NCBI RefSeq assembly: GCF_007625075.1 | Contig: NZ_QMIE01000001.1 | Coordinates: forward strand, 372,001 to 436,000 | Origin: Oceanidesulfovibrio indonesiensis | GTDB lineage: Bacteria; Desulfobacterota; Desulfovibrionia; Desulfovibrionales; Desulfovibrionaceae | Length of the DNA stretch: 64,000 nt | Direction: 5' to 3' | Shown: one piece after another, positions 42,479 to 49,722 of the stretch | How the letters are laid out: every line of letters starts with the position of its first letter | Position numbering within the stretch: the stretch's first letter is position 1 | The notes under the pieces: model-generated | Databases searched by the model: none | Told to the model about the DNA's origin: nothing | Seen by the model: only the letters and a program-made list of their open reading frames with translations | Program-made: the position numbers and the translations under genes

Positions 42479-43401
42479 CCTCGTTCGTTCCCGAGGCGGC
42501 CCTGTCACTCGGCGTTGTCGCGGAGCGCAAATATTTTCTGCCCTACCGGGACGCCATGGTCCGCGCGGTGAACGACGAAGGATTCGAGGCTCGCGCGCTC
42601 ACGGACATCGACTACGAAAACCATGGCGACCTGGACGCATTCCTCGTCATCGGTCCGCATAAGTACCGCGGCAGGTTGAAGCATCACGACAGGCACATCT
42701 TCGCCGCCGTACAGACCGAGCAGTTCCCCACGCCAGAAGCCGGCGCGTACACGTTCGGCAAGGAACGTTACGCGATCTTTCAGGAATTTGCGCCCGAATA
42801 CGATGTGATCTTCGAGTGGCACCGCAACACGGCGCGGTTCCTGGCGAAACGTTATGGCCACATCGTCTGGCTGCCGTATGGGAGCTTCGGAGAGATGCTG
42901 TACCCGGAGTGCGAGTCCGGCGCGGAACGCGAACCCGAGTACGATTTCGTGTTCATCGGCGCGCTGGGAGGCGTTGACGGCAGGCGGGACAAGCTTATCG
43001 ACGCGCTGGCCACACGCTGGTCCATCCACCCGGAAAGCCAGGGCGTGTGGGGCGCTAAAAAGGGCAGGGCGCTGGCGAACTCGCGCATCGCCCTGAACAT
43101 CCACTTCGACCACGGCGCCACGTTCGAGTCCCCACGGCTGTTCGAATACCTCTCCAACGGCCGGTTCACCCTCTCGGAGACAGCCGCCGACCCGCACCCG
43201 TTTGTGGAGGGCCGGGACTACGCCGCCTTCTTCGCCAATCAGCTGGTGGACAAGGCCGCGTGGTGGCTGGACCACCCGGAAGAGCGGGCTCGCGTGGCCG
43301 CGCAGGGCAGGGAGACGGCGCATCGCCATCCCATCGAAAAATCGGCGCGCGCGGTCATCCGCCGGCTGCTCGTGGAGAAGGCGCGGCGGAAGATGTCGTA
43401 A
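42475..43401 (+). CDS. CgeB-like glycosyltransferase
   Basis: A 308-residue protein resembling the CgeB/DUF3880-type glycosyltransferases. Features: an N-terminal segment ending in LDAFLVIGPHKY, then FAAVQTEQFPTPEAG, YDVIFEWHRNTARFL, and IVWLPYGSFGEML; the donor domain has DFVFIGALGGVDGRRDKLIDAL, SRIALNIHFDHGATFESPRLFEYLSNG and the terminal block DYAAFFANQLVDKAAWWLDHPEERARVA, a hallmark of the family. The ATG at 42475 overlaps the acyltransferase stop (ATGA). Last gene of the plus-strand trio; beyond it base composition drops sharply. Confidence 0.85.
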   Translation: MTSFVPEAALSLGVVAERKYFLPYRDAMVRAVNDEGFEARALTDIDYENHGDLDAFLVIGPHKYRGRLKHHDRHIFAAVQTEQFPTPEAGAYTFGKERYAIFQEFAPEYDVIFEWHRNTARFLAKRYGHIVWLPYGSFGEMLYPECESGAEREPEYDFVFIGALGGVDGRRDKLIDALATRWSIHPESQGVWGAKKGRALANSRIALNIHFDHGATFESPRLFEYLSNGRFTLSETAADPHPFVEGRDYAAFFANQLVDKAAWWLDHPEERARVAAQGRETAHRHPIEKSARAVIRRLLVEKARRKMS

Positions 43402-43467
43402 GGTGTATTGTTCTGGCTCTTTATATTAGCTGTGCAATGGCGGTAAGTGTATGGACGAGAATGATTT

Positions 43468-43704
43468 TTGACTTTGTTGTTAAGGCTCATCCTGGTAGCG
43501 TTATTGTCAGCAGGTAGTGCTATTGCTCTCTTTCAGTCCTTCGGGAAGAAATTGATAGAGTCAAAATTTAATAAAGAGCTTGAAGCATTCAAAGCACAGA
43601 GCCAAAAAGAATTAGAATTGTTTAAACCGCATAATATTTATGAGTTTAATGTTTTGACAACGCGCAAGGTAAAGTGGATAGAGAAAGAGCAGGATGTTCT
43701 TTAA
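43468..43704 (+). CDS. Short membrane-anchored ORF, probably truncated
   Basis: A 78-residue reading frame in AT-rich DNA, starting TTG at 43468 with only a weak GAG upstream. A hydrophobic segment (about 3-24, RLILVALLSAGSAIALFQSF) is followed by a charged helical stretch (LIESKFNKELEAFKAQSQKELELFK) with coiled-coil character. This matches the opening of longer membrane proteins of about 200 residues that continue past the segment RKVKWIEKEQDVL. The stop after that segment suggests a truncated remnant. Composition and codon use differ from the surrounding genes, consistent with acquired DNA. Confidence 0.4.
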   Translation: MTLLLRLILVALLSAGSAIALFQSFGKKLIESKFNKELEAFKAQSQKELELFKPHNIYEFNVLTTRKVKWIEKEQDVL

Positions 43705-43770
43705 CGCTCGATCGCAGCGCATTACTATTCAGAATGTATATTTTATTCAGGTTTCAACAGTGTCCAATCC

Positions 43771-44103
43771 TTAACTCAGAATAGGAACCAGTCGCGCCAA
43801 AGCCTCGTTCACCAACTCCTCACTGGCGCGGCCTTTGACGACAAGGTTTCGCGCCTGCCAGTCCAGGCTCCGGGTCTGATCCACCAGGACCACTCCATAG
43901 CATCGTTCGCCCTCTGGAATGGGCACCTCGAAAGGATAGCCTTTTTGCTGCTTGGTGATGGGGGCTGCAAAAGCAAACCCCGTGATCTGGTTGAATTTCT
44001 GGGGCGACAAGACCAGGGCGAAGCGTTCTCCCTGTTGCTCGTGGCCGGCTTGGGGATTGAAGTCGAGGTGCACGAAGTCTCCGCGATCAGGAATGCTGGT
44101 CAC
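43771..44103 (-). CDS. mazF: MazF/PemK-family toxin (endoribonuclease)
   Basis: Toxin of a type II toxin-antitoxin pair, 110 residues, the normal MazF size. RGDFVHLDFNPQAGHEQQGERFALVLSP is the standard N-terminal block containing the catalytic-region arginine, followed by ITGFAFAAPITKQQKGYPFEVPI and YGVVLVDQTRSLDWQARN, which matches the conserved D-Q-x-R-S-x-D-W motif of ChpB/MazF. It overlaps mazE (ATGA). MazF cleaves mRNA at short specific sequences; the recognised site cannot be predicted. Confidence 0.95.
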   Translation of the reverse strand: MTSIPDRGDFVHLDFNPQAGHEQQGERFALVLSPQKFNQITGFAFAAPITKQQKGYPFEVPIPEGERCYGVVLVDQTRSLDWQARNLVVKGRASEELVNEALARLVPILS

Positions 44104-44351
44104 AGAATTTCCCTGCCCTTGGGAGTTCCCCAGTCAACAGCGTCGTGCTTGTTTTCTTCCGTAACCTGATCGAGCAGCTCGTTCAGCGTATATTTCGGCG
44201 TCTTTTGCACTTTTTTGAGATACAGCCCGTCTTCCGAGACTTCGATGCGCACGGCGTCGCCAGCCTTGAGCCCCAGCGTATCCGCAGTTCCTTTTGGAAT
44301 GCGCAGGCCCAGGCTGTTGCCCCAACGTGCAATGGTAGTATCCGTGGACAT
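44100..44351 (-). CDS. mazE: MazE-family antitoxin
   Basis: Antitoxin of 83 residues: an AbrB/SpoVT-type swapped-hairpin DNA-binding domain (IARWGNSLGLRIPKGTADTL, then GLKAGDAVRIEVSEDGLYLKK) and an acidic flexible tail (TLNELLDQVTEENKHDAVDW) that binds and blocks MazF. AAGGAATTGTC lies upstream of the ATG at 44351. The pair has its own promoter and palindromic operator 27 bp upstream, the usual conditional-cooperativity layout. Confidence 0.95.
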   Translation of the reverse strand: MSTDTTIARWGNSLGLRIPKGTADTLGLKAGDAVRIEVSEDGLYLKKVQKTPKYTLNELLDQVTEENKHDAVDWGTPKGREIL

Positions 44352-44377
44352 GACAATTCCTTGTTTTTTAAACCATA

Positions 44378-44394
44378 GATATACACTGTATATC
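44378..44394. promoter_or_regulatory. Palindromic operator of mazEF
   Basis: GATATACACTGTATATC is a perfect palindrome with 8-bp arms and a single central base. It overlaps the mazE promoter -10 element, as expected for autoregulation by the MazE-MazF complex. Confidence 0.78.
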
Positions 44395-44415
44395 CGTCAG
44401 GCTCCCACCGGTCAA
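44387..44415 (-). promoter_or_regulatory. Sigma-70 promoter of mazEF
   Basis: On the minus strand TTGACC (44415-44410), a 17-bp spacer and TATACA (44392-44387). Both hexamers and the spacing fit consensus well, about 36 bp before the mazE ATG. Confidence 0.72.
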
Positions 44416-44465
44416 CCGATTTCACAATTCACATACCATCGAGAATAGTTTTGCTCTCAAAAAGC

Positions 44466-44519
44466 TTGACTTTCAAACTATCTCGGAGTTAGGAGTTTTC
44501 CACTTACTTTGAAAGTCAA
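44466..44519. repeat. 12-bp inverted repeat upstream of the metal ATPase gene
   Basis: TTGACTTTCAAA at 44466-44477 is exactly mirrored by TTTGAAAGTCAA at 44508-44519, separated by 30 bp that hold a GGAGTT-type direct repeat. The right arm ends 16 bp before the ATG at 44536. It may be a regulator site or an mRNA hairpin that hides or exposes the start; a remnant of a mobile-element end is also possible. Confidence 0.55.
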
Positions 44520-44535
44520 ACAATCGGAGTTGGGA

Positions 44536-46377
44536 ATGATCGGGCGACATGGCAATCTGCACGTCTACAGGGAGCTTTTTCAATCCAAGGATTTTTACAG
44601 GGTTCTGGCAGGGGCGCTGCTCATCCCCATAGCCTACCTGTTCGAGAACACGGCAGTGCCCGCGGCGCCCTCGCTTTCGTTCGGCGACGTGCTGCTGCTC
44701 GCCTCCATCGCGATCAATGGCTTGCCCATCATCATCGAGGCCGCCAAAGGGCTGATGGCCAGAGAGATAAATGTGGACGAACTGGTGAGCATCGCCATTA
44801 TCGCCTGCATCATCAACGGCTACTATGCAGAGGGGGCCATAGTCAGCGCCATCATGGTTATTGGCGCGCTGGTGGAGGAGGCGGTCAGCGACAGCGCCAG
44901 AAACTCCATCCGCGCACTGGTGGAAGTGACCCCGGAAACGGCAGTGCTGGAGGTGCGCGGCGCAGAAAAGCCAGTCGCCGTCAAGGACGTGAAACGAGGC
45001 GACATCCTGGTCATTCGCGCGGGGGACACCATCCCTGTTGATGGAACCGTCATCGAGGGTGGGACTTCGGTGAACGAGGCGTCCATCACCGGCGAGTCCA
45101 TCCCGATCGTTAAAAGCCTGCATGACGAGGTGTACGCCGGCACGATCAGCGTGGACGGGTTTATCAGGGTCCGCGCCGAGCGCGTGGGCGAGGACTCCAC
45201 GATCGGACGCATCATCCAGATGGTGCAGGTTGCAGAGCAGCAAAAGACAGAAAGCGCCAAGATCGTGGACAAGTACGCTACCTGGTTCACCCCGATTATT
45301 CTGGCAATAGCCGCACTGACATATATTGTGACCAAAGACATTAGCCGTGCCATCACAATGCTGATAGTGGGATGTCCGTGCTCTTTCCTGCTGGCGAGCC
45401 CTGTATCCACAGTTGCAGCCATTGGCCGGGCCGCGAAGGCCGGCATTCTGGTCAAGGGCGGGAAGTATCTGGAGCACATCGCGACCGCATCCGGATACTT
45501 TTTCGACAAGACAGGGACCATCACCCAGGGGGAACCGGAAATCGTGGAAATCCACACCACCGACGGATATTCCAGGGAGGGACTTCTCGCCGTGGCGGCG
45601 GCTATCGAGAAATGCAGCCTGCATCCTCTGGGAATCGCCATCGTGGAAACGGCGGAATCGATGAGCCTCGAACTGCCCAAGGCAACGGAAATACACACTG
45701 TGGCGGGGCGTGGCATTTCCGGCCGAATCGCGGAGCAGTACGTGGAAATCTCCACGAGCCAGGAATCCGACGACAGGGGCTATACCAATGTGGACGTCAT
45801 CGTGGACGGCGATGTCTGCGGCACCATCAGTTTTCTGGACAGGCCCAGAAAGACTGCGGAAAAAACCATACGGGAATTGCGGGCCGAAGGGGTCGACGAC
45901 ATTCTCATAATATCCGGCGACCAACTGCCCTCAGTGCGCAAGGTTGCACAGGATGTCGGCATCCAACAGTTTTACGCCACCCAGAAACCGGACGAGAAGC
46001 TCGACAAGATCAAGTCATACACCAAGGGCGAGGTGGTCTACATCGGCGACGGCATCAACGACGCTCCGGCTTTGAAAGCGGCTTCAATCGGCATTGCCAT
46101 GGGGCTGCGCGGCGCGGATGTTGCGCTGGAGACGGCCGATATAGTCCTCATGAACGACCGGCTGGATCAGTTGCCCTTTCTGATTCGTCTCGGGCGCAGA
46201 ATGTCCCGCATCATCAAGATCAACATTCTGCTCAGCTTCGGAATCAACGCCGTGGCTCTGGTCGCCAGTTTCTACGGGCTGCTCACCCCCATCCTCGGCG
46301 CGATAACGCACAACATCGGCTCTGTGCTTGTGGTGTGCCTCGCCACATCCATAAGCTTTACCAAAGAAAGCAAATAG
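44536..46377 (+). CDS. Heavy-metal P1B-type ATPase
   Basis: Metal-exporting P-type ATPase of 613 residues without an N-terminal metal-binding HMA domain. The ATG at 44536 has CGGAGTTGGG before it; the open frame extends to TTG 44509. Catalytic motifs are intact: TGES in the actuator, CPCSF in the transmembrane metal site (usual form CPCAL), the phosphorylated Asp in FDKTGTIT, HPLG in the nucleotide domain and GDGINDAPAL. The last membrane helices carry KINILLSFGIN and ITHNIGSVLVV; the His-Asn pair resembles zinc/manganese exporters of the CtpC type rather than copper pumps. Codon use matches the core genome, so it is probably not part of the mazEF islet. Confidence 0.93.
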   Translation: MIGRHGNLHVYRELFQSKDFYRVLAGALLIPIAYLFENTAVPAAPSLSFGDVLLLASIAINGLPIIIEAAKGLMAREINVDELVSIAIIACIINGYYAEGAIVSAIMVIGALVEEAVSDSARNSIRALVEVTPETAVLEVRGAEKPVAVKDVKRGDILVIRAGDTIPVDGTVIEGGTSVNEASITGESIPIVKSLHDEVYAGTISVDGFIRVRAERVGEDSTIGRIIQMVQVAEQQKTESAKIVDKYATWFTPIILAIAALTYIVTKDISRAITMLIVGCPCSFLLASPVSTVAAIGRAAKAGILVKGGKYLEHIATASGYFFDKTGTITQGEPEIVEIHTTDGYSREGLLAVAAAIEKCSLHPLGIAIVETAESMSLELPKATEIHTVAGRGISGRIAEQYVEISTSQESDDRGYTNVDVIVDGDVCGTISFLDRPRKTAEKTIRELRAEGVDDILIISGDQLPSVRKVAQDVGIQQFYATQKPDEKLDKIKSYTKGEVVYIGDGINDAPALKAASIGIAMGLRGADVALETADIVLMNDRLDQLPFLIRLGRRMSRIIKINILLSFGINAVALVASFYGLLTPILGAITHNIGSVLVVCLATSISFTKESK

Positions 46378-46383
46378 CGTTGC

Positions 46384-46419
46384 GAGGGCTTGGGGAAAGG
46401 ACAGGTTTCCCAGGCCCTC
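46384..46419 (+). terminator. Terminator-like hairpin after the ATPase gene
   Basis: GAGGGCTTGGGGAAA and TTTCCCAGGCCCTC form a long stem 7 nt after the ATPase stop, followed by CGCTTTGAGCTT, a weak T-run. It lies between convergent genes, so it may act in both directions. Confidence 0.5.
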
Positions 46420-46461
46420 ACGCTTTGAGCTTCTGGCCGGCTTTCCCGGCCCTGTATGAAC

Positions 46462-47718
46462 TTACGAGGGCTTCGAGACAAGCACCGGCGTCACGGTGCG
46501 TCTGGATCGCGGCAGGATGGCCGTGGTGGATCGCGGCCAGCCGGCAGGGGATTCGCCCGCGTTCAGGTTCGCTTCGAGCTGCTCCAGAAAGCGCTTATCC
46601 AGCTTGTGCGCGTCCGAGTCCATGAACTCGCGGACCACGGCCCGGGCAGGCGGGAACTGTCCGCGCAGGGCCAGGGCTGCGGCCAGGTTGCCGGCGGCGT
46701 ACGGGTCTGTGGGGTCGTCGGCGACTGCCTGGCGGAATTCGGCCTCGGCTCGCTCGGTTTCGCCTGCTTCCCACAGGATCATGCCTTGGTTGATGCGCGC
46801 CGTGGACATGGCCGGGTCGGTCGCCAGGGCCTCTGCGTACAGTGCGCGTGCTTCGCCCGCATTGCCCACGTTGGCTTTCTTGATGCCCTCGAACTGGCAG
46901 CTTTCCGCGCCGGCGAGCACCACATGGTTCGGACCCAGGCACGGGCAGCGCCGCGCCCGGCAGGGCATGGGCTCCTCGTATAGTGCGATGCCGGTGAGCA
47001 GGTTGCCCATCACGGTCTTTTCCCCGGCGCAGCGGTAGACCGTGCCGTCCGGCTCCATCCGGATGAAGCTGCGTCCGCCGTTGCAGAGCACGCCGCAGAA
47101 ATCGAACACGGTCTTCTTGCCGGCGTCCGGATGGTCGCTGAAGTGGGCCTTGGCCTCGGCCGGATAGGCGGCCGGGTACTCGCGGTCCTCGTGTACGCCC
47201 TTGAACGGCCGGGGGGTGATGGTCACGCCCTGTTCGGCCAGGCGGTCGCGGTCCTCGGCGTAGCGGTGGATGAGGTCCGGGTGCAGCACGTAGTTGACCA
47301 CCACGTTGAAGCCGCGGCCGGTGAGTTCGTTCACGTTGCGCACAAAGGCGTCCATGCCGCCCCGGCGCTCGCGCTCTTCCACGTGCAGGGCCACGTAGAG
47401 ATCGTGCACGCGCTTTGGGTCTATCTGTCTGGCGAAGCGGGCGACTTCTTTGGTGAGACTCAGGTTCGTGTCCACGGAGACCTTATGCGTTTCGGTCAGC
47501 GCGGCGCAGAGGTCCACGAAATTCGGATAGAGGAAAGGCTCGCCGCCGGTCATTCCCACGACCCACTCCCGGCCGGTGCCGTCGAGGAACTGCCTGAGCC
47601 GGTCCACTGGCAGGTTTTCCTGCACCGGGCTGTTGTCGTGCGGATAATAGCAGTAATGACACCGGAAATTGCACTTCCGCGTCATGTTCCACATGAGGTA
47701 GTTTTTTGCTTTGGCCAT
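46462..47718 (-). CDS. Radical SAM enzyme with C-terminal TPR repeats
   Basis: A 418-residue protein. The radical SAM cluster motif is CNFRCHYC (Cys16, Cys20, Cys23), with GGEPFLYP as the SAM-binding GGE segment. A second cysteine-rich region (CGVLCNGG, YRCAGEK, then RARRCPCLG) resembles a SPASM/twitch auxiliary cluster domain. Residues after about 295 form two TPR-like repeats (GEARALYAEALATDPAMS, ETERAEAEFRQAVADDPTD), and a basic tail ends the protein. The ATG at 47718 has CGGAGTCTCC upstream. No obvious peptide substrate gene lies next to it. Function unknown; SPASM enzymes often modify peptides. Confidence 0.85.
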   Translation of the reverse strand: MAKAKNYLMWNMTRKCNFRCHYCYYPHDNSPVQENLPVDRLRQFLDGTGREWVVGMTGGEPFLYPNFVDLCAALTETHKVSVDTNLSLTKEVARFARQIDPKRVHDLYVALHVEERERRGGMDAFVRNVNELTGRGFNVVVNYVLHPDLIHRYAEDRDRLAEQGVTITPRPFKGVHEDREYPAAYPAEAKAHFSDHPDAGKKTVFDFCGVLCNGGRSFIRMEPDGTVYRCAGEKTVMGNLLTGIALYEEPMPCRARRCPCLGPNHVVLAGAESCQFEGIKKANVGNAGEARALYAEALATDPAMSTARINQGMILWEAGETERAEAEFRQAVADDPTDPYAAGNLAAALALRGQFPPARAVVREFMDSDAHKLDKRFLEQLEANLNAGESPAGWPRSTTAILPRSRRTVTPVLVSKPS

Positions 47719-48060
47719 GGAGACTCCGTCCGGATTGGGAAGAAGGAACCCTAGCGCAAGGAGGGCGGCGGGCCAAGGGGGAATGTGGCTGGACCGGAAA
47801 AATGCTGCATAATGCAACGCTGCCCTGATGAATAAGGCTTTTGTTCGGCCCGGAATGCAGCATGAGCATCCCGGACGTGCGGCGCGATCGGATTCAAAGT
47901 GAAGCTGCTATCACCATACGCCATTCATTTTCTTGACATGAAACACTAAAAAATTGTTAAGGTATGGAATGGCTGCACGCTGCCGTAGTTTGCGGTCGCA
48001 GAAGGGGGGCCGCTTTGAGACGTGGCCGTAAACTGCAATGGAGTTCGGGCGAACAACACC
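47719..48060. other. Divergent intergenic region
   Basis: 342 bp between the leftward radical SAM gene and the rightward response regulator. It includes an AT-rich block at 47925-47970 with the likely response-regulator promoter, and a TGCATAATGCA palindrome near 47808. I see no ORF of its own. Confidence 0.45.
47933..47962 (+). promoter_or_regulatory. Possible promoter of the response-regulator gene
   Basis: A perfect TTGACA (47933-47938) is followed after 18 bp by TTAAGG (47957-47962), a poor -10. The AT-rich surroundings support a promoter. Confidence 0.4.
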
Positions 48061-49044
48061 ATGACCAAGGCCTTGATACAAGACGCCATGCGCATCCTCA
48101 TCGTGGATGATTCGGACACGGCGCGGATGCTGCTGCAAACCATCCTCCAGCAAGCCGGCTACACCAATCTGGTGACGGCGCGCGTTGCAAGGGAGGCGCT
48201 GGAAGTGCTCGGCCTGCGGGGCGACAGGCCTCGGGATGTCGATTTCGACTGCATTCTCATGGACATCAACATGCCAGGCATGGACGGCATCGAGGCCACG
48301 CGCATCATCAAGGAAGACCCGGATTTCAAGGACATCCCTGTCATCATGGTTACGGCCAGCGAAGACGAGGCGAACCTGGAAAAGGCCTTCGAAAGCGGGG
48401 CCACCGATTACATCAACAAACCCGTGCGACAGATCGAACTCACCGCGCGGATCGGCTCGGTGCTCAGGCTCAAGCACGAGATGGACATGCGCAAGTCCCG
48501 CGAGCGGGAACTGGAAAACCTGACACGGACATTCCAGGAACTGTCCAATCTGGACGGCCTCACAGGCGTAGCCAACCGCCGCCGGTTCGACGACGTGTAC
48601 GACAGGGAGTGGCGCAGCGCCCGCCGCGACAACGCGGACATCTCGCTGCTCATGCTCGATATCGATTTCTTCAAGGCGTACAATGACCGCTACGGCCACT
48701 TGAAAGGAGACGCCTGCCTGACCAGGGTGGCGCAGTGTCTGAACAAAGAGATCAAACGGCCGAGGGACCTCGTGGCGCGATACGGCGGCGAGGAGTTCGC
48801 GCTCATCCTCCCCGAGACGGACCTGGACGGCGCCCACCGTATAGCCGAGAGCATTCGCCAGCGTGTGCTCGAACTGAACATCGAGCACGCGGATTCGGAA
48901 ACAGGGGTGGTCACTGTGAGCGTTGGCGTGGCCTCGGGAAAGCCCTCGGGCATGCCCTCGCCGGCCGATCTTCTGGCAAGCTCGGACAAGGCGCTCTACC
49001 GCGCCAAGCTGGAAGGCCGCAACCGGGTGTGCCTGGCGGAATGA
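48061..49044 (+). CDS. Response regulator with GGDEF domain (diguanylate cyclase, PleD-like)
   Basis: A receiver-GGDEF protein of 327 residues from the ATG at 48061. The receiver has MRILIVDDSDTARMLL with the acidic pocket, the phospho-acceptor Asp in CILMDINMPGMDG, the Thr/Ser in VMVTASEDE and the Lys in DYINKPVR. A helical linker (MDMRKSRERELENLTRTFQE) leads to the cyclase domain with ARYGGEEFALILPET (GGEEF, active form), DIDFFKAYNDRYGH and DKALYRAKLEGRN. Phosphorylation should stimulate c-di-GMP synthesis. No inhibitory RxxD is evident before the motif. The start is uncertain: GTG 48022, ATG 48061 and ATG 48088 are all possible, and none has a good binding site. Confidence 0.92.
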   Translation: MTKALIQDAMRILIVDDSDTARMLLQTILQQAGYTNLVTARVAREALEVLGLRGDRPRDVDFDCILMDINMPGMDGIEATRIIKEDPDFKDIPVIMVTASEDEANLEKAFESGATDYINKPVRQIELTARIGSVLRLKHEMDMRKSRERELENLTRTFQELSNLDGLTGVANRRRFDDVYDREWRSARRDNADISLLMLDIDFFKAYNDRYGHLKGDACLTRVAQCLNKEIKRPRDLVARYGGEEFALILPETDLDGAHRIAESIRQRVLELNIEHADSETGVVTVSVGVASGKPSGMPSPADLLASSDKALYRAKLEGRNRVCLAE

Positions 49045-49071
49045 CAGGACGGCGCCGGCTGCCGCGCAGGC

Positions 49072-49722
49072 TCAGTTTTCGCTGTCGGCAACCTGCTCTG
49101 CGATATCCAGCTCCAGCTGCGCGAACATGGCGGCGAAAGCCGCTTCCATGGCCTGAACAACGCCGGCGGCGCCCTCTCCTTCCACCGATGCGCGCTCGGA
49201 GTACGTGCGATCCATGATGATGGAGTACTCCATGCCGTCGTCCCGGATGAGGGTGGCGTGCAGCCGGGCCATGGTCTGCGATGGCTTGGCGGAGTAGTCC
49301 GCATACAACTCTTCGATATTCGTCTCCAGGACATAGAGGCTGTCCGTGCTGCTGCTTGGCGGAAGCACGGCGGCGAACAGTCCGGCGTCCCGTATCCAGC
49401 GGGTCATGGCCTGGCTCACCTGGTCCGCGGGTGGGGCCAGGAAGAGGTGGTAGTAGTCCGTGACGAACGCGCCGTCTTCGAGTTTGTAGACGAGCTCACG
49501 CGAGCTGAAGCTTGGGGCGGCGGTGAGTCGCCGAATCTTTATGCGCTCGGACAGGGGCTTCTCCAGCAGCGGAGCGCCGTCCCGCAACGGGTTCAGCGTG
49601 TAGTAACGCTTGCTCGGGCTCGGTTGCGAGAGCTCGCCCAGACAGCCTGCAGCAAGCAGCGTCACGGCCAGCAGGGCCATGGTCGCCAGCAGCCGCAGGG
49701 CGGCGTATCGGAAAGGCCTCAT
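49072..49722 (-). CDS. PqiC-like lipoprotein (ABC-type transport auxiliary)
   Basis: Outer-membrane lipoprotein of 216 residues that works with MCE-type transporters. The lipobox LAAGC occurs at about 24-28 after a signal peptide. The mature part begins RYYTLNPLRDGAPLLEK, the usual opening of the PqiC/ABC_trans_aux family, and has SSRELVYKLEDGAFVTDYYHLFLAPP and MARLHATLIRDDGMEYSIIMDRTYSE. It overlaps the MCE gene (ATGA), completing a four-gene set of permease, ATPase, MCE protein and lipoprotein. Confidence 0.88.
   Translation of the reverse strand: MRPFRYAALRLLATMALLAVTLLAAGCLGELSQPSPSKRYYTLNPLRDGAPLLEKPLSERIKIRRLTAAPSFSSRELVYKLEDGAFVTDYYHLFLAPPADQVSQAMTRWIRDAGLFAAVLPPSSSTDSLYVLETNIEELYADYSAKPSQTMARLHATLIRDDGMEYSIIMDRTYSERASVEGEGAAGVVQAMEAAFAAMFAQLELDIAEQVADSEN

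Noticed and set aside
43468-43704. Insertion sequence or transposase near the AT-rich islet
   Set aside because: No transposase motif or terminal repeat pair bounds the islet. The 12-bp repeat at 44466-44519 is too close together to be the ends of an element.
47800-47850. Sigma-54-like GGGCAGCG...TTGCA element on the minus strand
   Set aside because: The spacing between GG and GC is eight, not ten, so it does not fit the -24/-12 consensus.
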